The position numbers and the translations under genes were made by a program. Of a stretch of 64,000 nt of DNA, positions 1 to 10,989 are shown one piece after another. The number at the start of each line of letters is the position of its first letter. The first letter of the stretch is position 1. Below the pieces are notes generated by a model. It did no database searches. It saw only the letters and a program-made list of their open reading frames with translations, and was not told the origin of the DNA. The stretch is from contig CM032229.1 in assembly GCA_019009955.1 (NCBI GenBank), positions 195,968,501-196,032,500 on the forward strand. The letters are read 5' to 3'. This stretch comes from Riptortus pedestris (lineage: Eukaryota > Arthropoda > Insecta > Hemiptera > Alydidae).

Positions 1-158
1 TCCATGCTCTACAATGTTATAGAACCAATCCTGTTACACAATCCATGCTCTACAATGTTATGGAACCAATCTTGTTACACAATCCATGCTCTACAATGTT
101 ATAGAACCAATCTTGTTACAGTATCCATGTTCTACAATGTTATAGAACCAATCTGAAC
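1..158. repeat. 41-bp minisatellite, about 4 units, cut by window edge
   Basis: The unit begins TCCATGCTCTACAATG and repeats at 1, 42, 83 and 124 with few substitutions; the fourth unit decays. The array may continue to the left. DNA from 159 to 317 is AT-rich with nothing recognisable. Confidence 0.9.
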
Positions 159-317
159 CAAAATTAATTTATTAAATTCTTGACTCGAAATTGTTCATTT
201 GATCTATACTATACTTGATATTAACCGATTCATTCAACGCCAAAGATTACCTCATGTGGGTATTGACAACACTCTTCTTTGGGGATGTGGGTATTGAGGG
301 TGGAGTAATTTAAAGTG

Positions 318-2486
318 GTGAATGTTAGGTTGGTGGGCAAAACTGCGTGTAGCAAGGCACCCTCTCTGCCTAATGTTAGGTTGGTGGCCAAAACTGCCTG
401 TAGCAAGGCACCCTCTCTGCCTAATGTTAGGTTGGTGGGCAAAACTGCCTGTAGCAAGGCACCCTCTCTGCCTAATGTTAGGTTGGTGGGCAAAACTGCG
501 TGTAGCAAGGCAACCCTCTCTGCCTAATGTTAGGTTGGTGGGCAAAACTGCCTGTAGCAAGGCACCCTCTCTGCCTAATGTTAGGTTGGTGGGCAAAACT
601 GCCTGTAGCAAGGCACCCTCTCTGCCTAATGTTAGGTTGGTGGGCAAAACTGCCTGTAGCAAGGCAACCCTCTCTGCCTAATGTTAGGTTGGTGGGCAAA
701 ACTGCGTGTAGCAAGGCAACCCTCTCTGCCTAATGTTAGGTTGGTGGCCAAAACTGCCTGTAGCAAGGCAACCCTCTCTGCCTAATGTTAGGTTGGTGGG
801 CAAAACTGCCTGTAGCAAGGCACCCTCTCTGCCTAATGTTAGGTTGGTGGGCAAAACTGCGTGTAGCAAGGCAACCCTCTCTGCCTAATGTTAGGTTGGT
901 GGGCAAAACTGCGTGTAGCAAGGCAACCCTCTCTGCCTAATGTTAGGTTGGTGGCCAAAAATGCCTGTAGCAAGGCAACCTCTCTGCCTAATGTTAGGTT
1001 GGTGGGCAAAACTGCCTGTAGCAAGGCAACCCTCTCTGCCTAATGTTAGGTTGGTGGGCAAAACTGCCTGTAGCAAGGCACCCTCTCTGCCTAATGTTAG
1101 GTTGGTGGGCAAAACTGCCTGTAGCAAGGCACCCTCTCTGCCTAATGTTAGGTTGGTGGGCAAAACTGCGTGTAGCAAGGCACCCTCTCTGCCTAATGTT
1201 AGGTTGGTGGGCAAAACTGCGTGTAGCAAGGCACCCTCTCTGCCTAATGTTAGGTTGGTGGGCAAAACTGCGTGTAGCAAGGCAACCCTCTCTGCCTAAT
1301 GTTAGGTTGGTGGCCAAAACTGCCTGTAGCAAGGCAACCCAAAGTCCTGCCTAATGTTAGGTTGGTGGGCAAAACTGCCTGTAGCAAGGCACCCTCTCTG
1401 CCTAATGTTAGGTTGGTGGGCAAAACTGCCTGTAGCAAGGCACCCTCTCTGCCTAATGTTAGGTTGGTGGGCAAAACTGCGTGTAGCAAGGCAACCCTCT
1501 CTGCCTAATGTTAGGTTGGTGGCCAAAACTGCCTGTAGCAAGGCAACCCTCTCTGCCTAATGTTAGGTTGGTGGGCAAAACTGCCTGTAGCAAGGCACCC
1601 TCTCTGCCTAATGTTAGGTTGGTGGGCAAAACTGCCTGTAGCAAGGCACCCTCTCTGCCTAATGTTAGGTTGGTGGGCAAAACTGCGTGTAGCAAGGCAA
1701 CCCTCTCTGCCTAATGTTAGGTTGGTGGGCAAAACTGCGTGTAGCAAGGCAACCCTCTCTGCCTAATGTTAGGTTGGTGGCCAAAACTGCCTGTAGCAAG
1801 GCACCCTCTCTGCCTAATGTTAGGTTGGTGGGCAAAACTGCCTGTAGCAAGGCACCCTCTCTGCCTAATGTTAGGTTGGTGGGCAAAACTGCCTGTAGCA
1901 AGGCACCCTCTCTGCCTAATGTTAGGTTGGTGGGCAAAACTGCCTGTAGCAAGGCACCCTCTCTGCCTAATGTTAGGTTGGTGGGCAAAACTGCGTGTAG
2001 CAAGGCAACCCTCTCTGCCTAATGTTAGGTTGGTGGCCAAAACTGCCTGTAGCAAGGCACCCTCTCTGCCTAATGTTAGGTTGGTGGGCAAAACTGCCTG
2101 TAGCAAGGCACCCTCTCTGCCTAATGTTAGGTTGGTGGGCAAAACTGCGTGTAGCAAGGCACCCTCTCTGCCTAATGTTAGGTTGGTGGGCAAAACTGCG
2201 TGTAGCAAGGCAACCCTCTCTGCCTAATGTTAGGTTGGTGGGCAAAACTGCGTGTAGCAAGGCACCCTCTCTGCCTAATGTTAGGTTGGTGGGCAAAACT
2301 GCCTGTAGCAAGGCACCCTCTCTGCCTAATGTTAGGTTGGTGGGCAAAACTGCGTGTAGCAAGGCAACCCTCTCTGCCTAATGTTAGGTTGGTGGCCAAA
2401 ACTGCCTGTAGCAAGGCAACCCTCTCTGCCTAATGTTAGGTTGGTGGGCAAAACTGCGTGTAGCAAGGCAACCCTCTCTGCCTAAT
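318..2486. repeat. 51/52-bp minisatellite, about 42 units
   Basis: The unit starts TAATGTTAGGTTGGTGGGC and ends CCTCTCTGCC. Units differ mainly at three places: GGGC or GGCC, GCGTG or GCCTG, and CACCC or CAACCC; the last makes the unit 51 or 52 bp. These variants are ordered, since each GGCC unit follows a GCGTG unit, giving blocks of about 4-7 units. Open frames on both strands (peptides such as MLGWWAKLPVARHPLC) are by-products of a repeat with few stops. The 200 bp from 2487 to the exon at 2691 is AT-rich intron. Confidence 0.97.
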
Positions 2487-2690
2487 CACAAATACTATCC
2501 ATGCATCATATTCATCTACTTAAACTATTAGTTTCACCTTACGATTACGAATACTTCAATGTTCTGAGTATACGTATAAAAATCTTGAATTTTTACGATA
2601 CTTTATCAGTTTGTTAACGGTTTGTTTCATATTAGACTATATATTAATATTTTCTTGAGTATAAACGTTTAAATATAATACGATAGACAG

Positions 2691-2882
2691 GTGAAGAGTG
2701 AGGTTGGGAGAACGGGCTGGGAGAGTGCCCTCAGATCTCAGGACTTCCAAGTCTGTGTGACCATCATCGAAGCAAGGCAGCTTGCAGGACTCAACATGGA
2801 TCCTGTCGTCTGTGTCCAAGTCGGAGACATCAAGAAGTACACCAGCGTCAAGGAATCCACCAACTGCCCTTACTACAACGAG
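2691..2882 (+). CDS. OTOF-like: Ferlin (otoferlin-like) exon, first half of a C2 domain
   Basis: This is an internal exon of 64 codons, phase 0 at both ends. It is preceded by acceptor GATAGACAG and followed by donor GAG|GTAACA. The peptide carries [17 protein letters not shown], then [12 protein letters not shown] and [11 protein letters not shown], the signature of the second C2 domain (C2B) of otoferlin as I remember it. Ferlins are tail-anchored multi-C2 proteins in calcium-regulated membrane fusion. The next exon I can find is 14 kb away and continues the domain exactly. The first codon is GTG inside an exon, so it is not a start. Ferlin membership is near certain; otoferlin rather than dysferlin is judged from the NMDPVVCV and FVFDFH wording and is less sure. 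Confidence 0.93.
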
Positions 2883-3019
2883 GTAACACTCAATCACATC
2901 CATTACAATTCAAATTCCTCATCCACAAATCAAAAGAACATTACTCAATTATATATATTATTCTTATTAAATTTAATAATATTGTGGATATTAAATTTAA
3001 TAATGTTATGTTTAAAACA

Positions 3020-3218
3020 AAAGCTACTTTTAATAACCCAAAACATTTGTTATGTGCACTTTTGCCTAAAAGCAAATAGAAAATGAAATATCTCCCGTCC
3101 GAACCTAAAAAATATCGCTTATAATCATGGAAGAATTAATGCTAAAGCAAATACCGAGTTTTGTAAAGTTCGGTTCAGTCGTTGGTACCCAATGAAATTG
3201 TTGGCTCCTACTTTACTT
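3020..3218 (+). repeat. Dispersed repeat, second family, partial copy
   Basis: This AT-rich segment shares GTTATGTGCACTTTTGCC, ATCATGGAAGAATTA and GAGTTTTGT with segments near 4100-4670, 7080-7340, 7400-7930 and 16360-16700. It has no coding capacity and its true ends are not resolved. A HINE begins immediately after it. Confidence 0.6.
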
Positions 3219-3813
3219 TTAGCAGATTTCCCTTAAGGGAAATCAGCTATGAGGTCGTACTCATGACGCGAGTTTCGAAGAATTGCTTCAAATGTCCATC
3301 GATCCTACCCAGGAGATGACGTAAATGAGGTCCGTATTATATATATATATATATATATTTGTCTGTTAACGCTCTAGCGGTCGCAATTTTTGTTTGATCG
3401 TTATGAAACTCGATATGTAACCGTTTTATGTAGAAAGACAGATCAAGTTCGTTAATGGCTGGAATCGGACCAGAGGGAAGGGAGTGGGGTTTAGAGGGGG
3501 GGGGGATTTTCGAAAATTTAAAATATCTCCGTTATTATGCATCGGATCGAAAAATTGTATAAAACCACTCTTATTGCAATTTACATTTTCTATAAATAAT
3601 GTTATATACATTTATTCTCTATCTTGAATATTAACCGAGATATTTGCATTTTTATTAAATTTGGGCCGATAACGAACGTTTGATTTTGCCGCCAAAAGCT
3701 AGTTCGGCCCTTTGCCGTAACTGTTCGGCTCTCGTATGGAGATTTCTCTATTGTATAACTTCACGTGGGAAATCTGCTTAGTTTACCCAGCCCCTTCGTG
3801 ACGGACTTTTTTT
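3219..3813 (+). mobile_element. HINE-like element copy A (cargo type 1)
   Basis: It opens with TTAGCAGATTTCCC and a palindrome (TTTCCCTTAAGGGAAATC). Then come a conserved block, a (TA)n tract at 3341-3358, a second block ending ACCGAGATATTTGCATTT, a short cargo with GCCAAAAGCTAGTTCGGCC, the inverted subterminal motif GGGAAATCTGC, and a hairpin-like end before GACGGAC and a T run. This matches the Helentron-derived (HINE/DINE-1) plan: 5' end, microsatellite, inverted subterminal motif, 3' hairpin, T-rich end. It carries no transposase. Confidence 0.75.
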
Positions 3814-4029
3814 AATTTTAGGCCTCCCTTACGACCCACACTCCTGCTCCATCTGCCTGCTTGCATTGTGAATCTAAACCACCCAGGGCGTCACACAAAT
3901 GGCATACAAAAAAATTTATTCAAATCGGCCATCTAGGAGGAGTTCAGGGACATACACACGTACAATAGAATTATACAGATAAAGACTAGCGGACCCGGCA
4001 GATGTTGTCCTGCGTGATATTTCAAGCGA

Positions 4030-4680
4030 TTACGATATTAAATTTAATAATATTATGTTTAAAACAAAAGCTACTTTATTATACTTTGTTAAAAGAGAAA
4101 TGTGAATATCAAAAAAATTACTTCAAATAAAGAAATAAACTACTTTTGTCATATGCATATTTGCAGAAAAACAAATAGAAAACAAAATACTGCTATTTCT
4201 AAATTCAGGCCTCCCTTACAACCCCCACTCCTGCTCGACCCTGGAAATGTTGGTATGGCTTATTATAATGAAGGTGTTAGTGCTAATACACATACCGAGT
4301 TTTAGTTAGCTCGATTGAGTCTTTTGTGTCAAATGAAATTGTTCACTTACGCAATAGGTTTTAGCTTATAACTCGTTTATAATTCGGTATACGACGAAAG
4401 TGTACATGACAAAAGTTACTCTAAATAACAAAATAAACAACTTTTGGTATGTTCATATTTGCCGAAAAACCAATAGGAAACGAAATATTGCTATTTTTAA
4501 TTTCAGGCTTTCCTTATACCCCCCCCCACTCATGTTATTATTCTCAGAGAATAATAATATAGCCTAAAGTCTAAACTGGGCTAGTAGTAATATACATACC
4601 ACGTTTCATAAAATTCGGTTCAGCAGTTTATGCGTCAAAAGGTAACAAACAAACAAACATACACGTAAGAAAAAATTGGT
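4030..4680 (+). repeat. Dispersed repeat, second family, two tandem copies
   Basis: Two related stretches (about 4040-4390 and 4390-4680) both read from AACTACTTTTG through AGGCCTCCCTTA and CCCCCACTCCTG to ACATACC. The second ends in AACAAACAAACAAACATAC. The pair recurs in reverse orientation at 7395-7930, forming an inverted repeat with arms of over 500 bp. The 3814-4030 stretch before it shows nothing recognisable. Confidence 0.7.
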
Positions 4681-4828
4681 GATTTCGTGTCTGTGACATG
4701 TGAAACGAACGAGTATTGTGAAATTTCGAGAAAAAAATCATGGTCAGATAGTGGTTACAATTGTATATATATACTAGCTAAGGTACTCCAGCTCGGGAAA
4801 TCATTTGAGTCTGAATGTTGATGGTATT

Positions 4829-6304
4829 TTAGCAGATTTCCCGTCAGGGAAATCAGCTATTGAGGTTGTACTCATGACGGAATTTTCGACATTTTTCTTC
4901 AAATGTCCATCAATCCTACTCAGTAGATGACGAAAATGAGGTCCGTTCAAAACTGTATATATATATCTATATATATATATATATATATATATCTATCTAT
5001 CTATCTATATATTTGTCTGTTACCGCTCTAGCGGTCGCAATTTTTGTTTGATCGTTACGAAACTCGAAATTTAGTCGTTTTATGTAAAAATAAAGATCAA
5101 GTTCGTTAATGGCTGAAATCGGACCAGTGGGAGGGGGGGTTTAGAGGGGAGGATTTTCGAAAAATCAAAATATCTCCGTTACTATACGTCGGATCGAAAA
5201 ATTGTATAAAGTCATTCTTATTGCAAATTACATTTACTATAAATATTGTTCTATACATATTTTCCGTATAATGAGTATTAACCGAGATATTTATATTTTT
5301 TGTAATGAGTTCCGCTTTCAGTAAACCCCTACTCCTACTAGGGACATATTAATAATAAGCTGATATCTAATGAACCACCTCATTATTAGGTTATATACAA
5401 AATATTGTTTTCAACGAAGCTTTATTTTACGAGGTACAAACAAATACGTTCTGTTGAACCCCCCCCCCTTTTTTTTTTTCTTGGACTACAAAAATCTGAG
5501 TGATTGAGATAGAAATTATTTTGATTCATTTCAAATTACTTTACTAACTATAATAAATAGTTTCCAATAAAATTAATATTTTATATTCAGATATATTTCT
5601 TTAATTGTTTGTTTTTCCGGTCTATCTATCGATACTGCACTACAAGTTTGGCCAACCTGTTTGTTTACAATCCAGCCGTATTACGTTGTAGGTTACGTTC
5701 TATTATTAATTACAGTACTAGATACAATAAATAGTTATATGAATAAAATTTATAACTTATATTCAAATACATTTCCGTAATTGCTTTTATTTCCGGTAAA
5801 AGCTGGCTAACCTGATTGTTTAGAACTCAGGCTGTTTGCTATCAGGAAGGTTCTTACCATTTAACTTGCCCTTTATTTGTTTACTTAATATTCACAGCAG
5901 TATTAAGTCTTACAAATAATGGATATTCTGTGGTACTATTTAGTGTTGGTGTAATAAGTGTACAGAGCGCTGCTATCATTAACGGTAAGTCCATCTTTTG
6001 TGTTGTTGTTTTTTGAGATTGATTTTTTTTAAATTTAATCCCGGCGCCTAACGGACGAGAGTTACTTTCCCGCCAAAAGCTAGTTCGGCCGTTTCTTTGA
6101 CTGGCTCGGCTCTCGTGAAATTTCTCTATTGTAAAACTTCATGTGGGAAATCTGCTTAGTTTACGCAGCCCCTGCGTGACGGACTTTTATTAGGTTTAGA
6201 GGTTTCTTACTACTACAGTTGTTATTAGGCAGATTTCTCTATTGTAAAACTTCACGTGGGAAATCTGCTTAGTTTACGCAGCCCCTGCGTGACGGACTTT
6301 TTTA
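4829..6304 (+). mobile_element. HINE-like element copy B (long, cargo type 2)
   Basis: The 5' block matches copy A, with a (TA)n/(CTAT)n tract at about 4958-5012. The cargo then differs: about 750 bp shared only with the minus-strand copy at 60469-61851. The 3' terminal module occurs twice in tandem (ending near 6190 and 6304), each with GGGAAATCTGCTTAG, the hairpin ACGCAGCCCCTGCGT and GACGGACTTTT. The first module may be an internal terminator bypassed on transposition, or an abutting second copy. A 66-codon open frame at 5816-6016 contains an exon-like piece described separately. Confidence 0.8.
5898..5984 (+). other. Exon-like cargo inside HINE copy B
   Basis: An 87-bp segment lies between a strong acceptor (ATATTCACAG|CA) and a consensus donor (AACG|GTAAGT), with phase 1 at both ends. 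It encodes hydrophobic residues including NNGYSVVLFSVGVISVQ, resembling one membrane helix. The same 87 bp with both splice signals is found in the minus-strand copy at 60677-60763. Helitron-type elements are known to pick up gene fragments; I do not recognise the source protein. Confidence 0.45.
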
Positions 6305-7394
6305 TTAGGCGAGGCTACAATGTGTACAATTGCACTTCCCTCCACGACCTATTGTTCTTCCGAAATAGCCAATCCTAAAGCGTAACTTTTGGCGAATAAT
6401 AGAATAGAACATTTAGTTTTGAAGAATAAATGAAAATGTGATCTTATCTATCCCTCTGGCCTTTTGGCTAACAGTTTTTGAATAATTCAAACCATAATCA
6501 TGGATAGAGTTTTTTAAAATTAAATACCATCTATAATGAACATATTTCTTGACAAAAACCAATCCCAGCAAATATAGTTTAAGCATAGTTTTATACATAA
6601 GATTATATTAGTAAATCTCAGTGGAAATCACTTCCGGTAATGCCAGCATATCACAGGAAATAAGTAAACTCAATTAACCCCCGTCAACTTCCGCTCTCGC
6701 AGGAGCGTTATCATCATTGTTTTCCTTATATTATTGATTCAGAATATTATTTTAATAATTTATCTACCTGATGGAACTAAATAATAGTGGTACCATAAAA
6801 ATAATTTCAATTCTATGCAATAAGCTAGATGAGGGAAAGAGAGCTCTTATTGCAACCTAAGTAATACTTTAAACATTCATATCGAATATATATTAAATAC
6901 CGGAAATGCTCTTATAGTTTACATTTCTATTGGAAATAAATAACAAAGGTATTTTATAGGGAAAATAAATAAATAACCTCATAAATCCGAATCATTCTTA
7001 GAACTATCATATAAGACTAAAACATAACATCTTTTGTCATTATACGCATTTACTAAATACACTTAAATAATTACTAATAAAATTAATGACTCCCGCTACA
7101 GTATTAGTGTATATCCCGTGTTTACTTCATTTTACGACAAAATTTGCTCAAAATATAAAAGTAAACAGCTTTTTTTATGTGCATGATTGTCGAAAAACAA
7201 ATAGGCAATTAAAATATCGCGAATTTTTATTTGAGGCCTCCCTGATAACCCCCACTCTATCTATATATCTATCTACCTGTGGTGCTTCTAGAGTGAGTAT
7301 CCGTTATTTCCCTACACCAGGCATATGCTGTCGCCGATCCAGCAGTTAACTACACAGTCCAATGAATTTCGCATACAGACTCCAGAACTGCATT
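6305..7394 (+). repeat. AT-rich segment duplicated at 15968-16700
   Basis: About 400 bp from 6305 (AGGCGAGGCTACAATG, then GAAGAATAAATGA, AATCATGGATAG, CACAGGAAAT and CAACTTCCGCTC) reappears in order at 15968-16290, each time directly after a HINE. The rest, 6720-7394, is low-complexity AT with a partial second-family repeat at about 7130-7260. No coding sequence is recognised. Confidence 0.55.
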
Positions 7395-7930
7395 TTGTTT
7401 CTTTCGTGTATGTTTGTTTGTTTGTTACCTTTTCACGCATAAACGGCTGAACCGAATTTTATGAAACTTGCTATGTATATTACTACTAACCCAACTTAGA
7501 CTTAAGGCTATATTAGTATTCTCTGAGACGAATAGGAGTAGTGGTTATAAGGGAGGCCAGAAATTAAAAATAGCGATATTTCGTTTCCGATGGGGTTTTA
7601 GAAATATCCACATAAAAAAAGTTGTTTACTTTGTTATTTAGAGTAACTTTTGTTATATTCACTTTTTTCGTATACCGAATTATAAACGAGATATACGCTA
7701 AAACATATAGCCGAAGTGACCAATTTTATTTGGCACAAAGGCTCAACCGAACTAAATAAAACTCGGTATGTGTATTAGCACTAACGCCTTCATTATAATA
7801 AGCCATACCAACATTTCTTGAGACGGGCAGGAGTGGGGGTTATAAGGGAGGCCTGAATTTAGAAATAGCGGTATTTCGTTTTCTATTCGTTTTCCAGGAA
7901 ATATGACAAAAATAGTTTATTTTTTTATTT
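7395..7930 (-). repeat. Dispersed repeat, second family, inverted pair
   Basis: This is close to the reverse complement of 4105-4670. It starts GTTTGTTTGTTTGTTACC and contains ACGGCTGAACCGAATTTTATG, TATAAGGGAGGCC twice and GGAGTGGGGGTTATAAGG. The 7931-8191 stretch that follows shows nothing recognisable. Confidence 0.75.
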
Positions 7931-8191
7931 GAAATACCTTGTATACATTTTTTCGGGAACAATGTATGGAGCAAGTAATTTCTGGAGAAATATTGATATG
8001 CTCAACAATTCTTTCCTATATGAACTACCGGGTACCTCACTTGGAAAAATTAATTCAAATCTATGATAATATTTTGACTTTGTATCTGCTGGGCCGCGTT
8101 GCCCCTGGTTACCACTTAACCTAACGCTTATAACAAAAGTTTAGACAGTCAGTTGCTTGTGTACTGCATGAAAAGACCGCTGTTTGTTCTT

Positions 8192-8343
8192 TTAGCAGAT
8201 TTCCCTTAAGGGAAATCAGCTATTGAGGTTGTACTCATGACGGAAGTTTCGAAATTTTTCTTTAAATGTCCATCAATCCTACCCAGTAGATGACGAAAAT
8301 GAGGTCCGTTCAAAACTGTATATATATATATATCTATATATAT
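8192..8343 (+). mobile_element. HINE-like element copy C, 5' end only
   Basis: The TTAGCAGATTTCCC start and first conserved block are present, then the copy stops in its (TA)n tract where gypsy-type coding sequence begins. Either it was truncated in the microsatellite or a deletion joined the two. Confidence 0.8.
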
Positions 8344-8344
8344 G

Positions 8345-9303
8345 AAAAACATGCTTTGAGTGTAAGAAGTTGAACCATTTCAGTTCAGTCTGCCTGCAGA
8401 AAAAAGGAACCGTGAGGAATGCAGAAAATAGTAAGGAGGATATTGTGCATTCAGGAGATCTCGATTAAGATGATGAAGTATTTCAAATTGTAGATGACTT
8501 TGTGTGAACTTAACTGTTCCTTCCCCAAACTGGTCCGAAAACACTGAAATGCCAGCTTGACAGTGGAGCAACCTGTAATGTCATAGGCTTAGATACCTTA
8601 AAGAAACTATTTGGGCCCTCGTCATCAATTAAACTACAGCCTAGCAAGACAATTTTGGCGTTTCATGGAAGTGACTCCACAACACCCTTAGGACAAAGAA
8701 AATTAGATGTCATTTGGATAAAAAAGAAAAATCGCCTTAAATTTGAAGTAATCAGCACACAATATAACCCCTTATTGGAGCGAGGATTGCCTGCAGCTGG
8801 GGCTGATTTCCTTGGACGAAGGTGTCCGACTTAAAGCGTCAAATGATACAAAATTGATATTGTCATCATTTCCAGATATAGGCCAAGGACTAGGTTGTTT
8901 TCAGGGATTGTACGACATAAAATTAGATGAGTCTGCAGATCCAGTTGTTATTCCTCCAACAAGATACCCAGTTGCATTGGGAGAAGAAATCATATTAAAT
9001 GATCTGGAAAAGTATAGGGGGCTTGAGTTCGTAAGTGTAACGAAAGAGAGACTGGAAGAAGTGAAAACGAAAACTACAGAAGATGGAACATTGCACAATT
9101 TAATGCTCGTTATTCAAAGACACTTGCCTGAGAGAAATTCTTACTTATATCCGATGAGGTACGCAAGTTCTGCAATTTCTGAGATGAACTGGTAGTAGAA
9201 GATGGTGTAATACTGAAGGGAGAAAGAATTGTTTTACATTCACTAATGATTAAAAGTCTTTTGGAAACAATATGTAGCAGCTTGGCCTGCTATATAACAA
9301 CCC
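8345..9303 (+). pseudogene. Ty3/gypsy gag-pol remnant, internally deleted
   Basis: Degenerate gypsy coding sequence reads left to right. A CCHC zinc knuckle lies at 8352-8393 (C-F-E-C, H, C in the CX2CX4HX4C spacing). A retroviral-type aspartic protease follows with the LDSGAT motif near 8559. The region before RT is at 8812-9000 (GLGCFQGLYDIKLD, PPTRYPVAL). The frame then jumps at about 9010 from the start of RT to the RNase H/integrase linker (KERLEEVKTKTTEDG, then DELVVEDGVILKGER), so RT and RNase H are deleted. Stops and frame changes show it is dead. The family resembles the K02A2.6-like group of gypsy elements. Confidence 0.8.
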
Positions 9304-9307
9304 TTAA

Positions 9308-10611
9308 CCCTGCAGTGGTGGCACCCTCTAGAACAGTCCTTAGGGTGGGTCTGTCAGACCCGGAACCCTAAACTTCTATTATTGGGCCTAGATTTTTCTT
9401 ACAAAAATTTTCACTGCATAAGTATTAATCTACCATGATAGAGCAAGGTAATAATTGCAATATCTGTAAGAAAATAATTAATTTACAAGTAATACATATA
9501 CAATTAAATTTAAAAAGAAAAACAAAGTAAATAAGCATTATAGGAACATAATCATCATAATTTTGGCTATAAAAATTAACTAAAATATACTAAATGTCGC
9601 TCATTATTTTGGAAACAGTCTGAGCATACAAAAAGTGAGTGTTGAAGACACACAAACCCTGAACACAGGCGACAGTAGTATCGGGATTTTCGATCAGCAC
9701 CAGTACAATCCTTGCATCTTCCTCTTTTCCCTGGGGCCGGTGGATCAGCTGTTCTGGTTGTTGTGGTCATGTTCAATATTTTACAGATAGCCTTTCGGAT
9801 TTCGCGCGGCAAGTGGATGCTGTGCGCCCGTCGGCGAAGATGATCTTCACACAGCTGCTTTCCCAACTCTTTCAAAAAAACTCCTTTCAAATTTATCGTC
9901 ATACTTTTCATTACTTTTATAAATGATGAATGCATTGATACCCGCCACATTCATCGGCATCCGACGGCGTGACCTCTTCGAGCTCCTGCTCAGATTCTGA
10001 ATCCTCTTCTCTCACTTCAACTTCATCTACCTCATCTTCTTCATCGTCAATAATGTCTAAACCGATAGGCATGGCTCCTCCAACATCCGATGCACTAATT
10101 CCACCTCTTGGGGATTTGACAAATCATAAAGACGCTCCATAGCATAAGTAAAATGAAAACAGAAAGAAAAAGCTAAAAACTGCAAGGAACTGAAATTACA
10201 AGATGTACACAATAGGTAAGTTGGCTGAGTACTGAATGGTGGGGAGGTTCTTACCCCTCCCACCCCAAGTTGTAGGATTCACAGTATTTCGGGACCCCCC
10301 TCTGTGAATCCCAGAGCTACAGCAGACTTAAACTATCTGTTGGTCCCAGAGACCCGGTGCCACCTTACCAAATTCTTGAAAAAAAAACATTCCAGAATGG
10401 TGGCACCGGGTCTGAGAGACCCATGGGCTTATTCTTGAACCAATAACTGCCCTATCAATGAGGATCAAAAGTGCTTGTTTCTTTCTATGTTATCTAAGAC
10501 ACCTTCTCGAGAGGTACTATGGATTCCAGACTTGTACCTTACTCAATCCAGAAAGGGTGAGCATTCCAAGTTAGCTATGGGTCCCACAGACCCGGTGCCA
10601 CCACTGCCGGG
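9308..10611 (-). mobile_element. piggyBac-like element, 1304 bp, internally deleted
   Basis: The element is flanked by TTAA at 9304-9307 and 10612-10615. Its 18-bp terminal repeats are CCCTGCAGTGGTGGCACC at 9308-9325 and GGTGCCACCACTGCCGGG at 10594-10611, one mismatch. Subterminal palindromes of the GGGTC...GACCC type occur at 9349-9363 and near 10585, with further copies of the GGTGCCACC module at about 10360 and 10400. It encodes only the two ends of a transposase. Confidence 0.9.
9576..10140 (-). pseudogene. piggyBac transposase, N- and C-terminal pieces fused
   Basis: Read on the minus strand, a start near 10140 gives MERLYDLSNPQEVELVH, followed in another frame by an acidic stretch (DIIDDEEDEVDEVEV), typical of piggyBac N-termini. 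The catalytic middle with the aspartate triad is missing. The sequence jumps to the C-terminal part (AGINAFIIYKSN, then GKQLCEDHLRRR) and the cysteine-rich zinc-binding tail at about 9590-9720 (C-K-D-C, Y-Y-C, C-x-L-C pattern). At least two frame changes are needed, so it cannot make transposase. Confidence 0.85.
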
Positions 10612-10615
10612 TTAA

Positions 10616-10985
10616 CCTAACCCCTACTAGCTGTCACCTGGTCTCAGTGACAGTGTTGCCCACCTGGTCTCAGTGACAGTGTTGCCAGACACTATTTACC
10701 CTAAAACAATTAATCTAATTTTAAAGTGGCTACACTGCGAAACACCTCATAATAACATTTCAGTTAGTGTGTGAAATTAATCGCGTACCCTCCCAGTTGT
10801 ATCTATTAGTGTTCCGTTCTTTTTGTGCCAACTCTGCTTCAATTCGTTATTTATTCATTATCCAAAGACTCATTATTTTGTATTGTTCATTCTTTATTCT
10901 TTGACAGTGTAAATTTTAGTTGTTTTTTTTGTTTAAATTATACTGAACTTATTACATTTAAGTTTTGTTATTGTACGTTATTAAA
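10616..10985. other. Unassigned AT-rich DNA with a short direct repeat
   Basis: Two copies of a 29-bp motif starting CACCTGGTCTCAGTGACAG lie at about 10636-10693. Otherwise nothing is recognisable before gypsy integrase sequence appears near 10990. Confidence 0.6.
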
Positions 10986-10989
10986 ACCC

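Noticed and set aside
318..2486. CRISPR-like array
   Set aside because: Units are contiguous with no spacers and the locus is eukaryotic; the same holds for all the other arrays.
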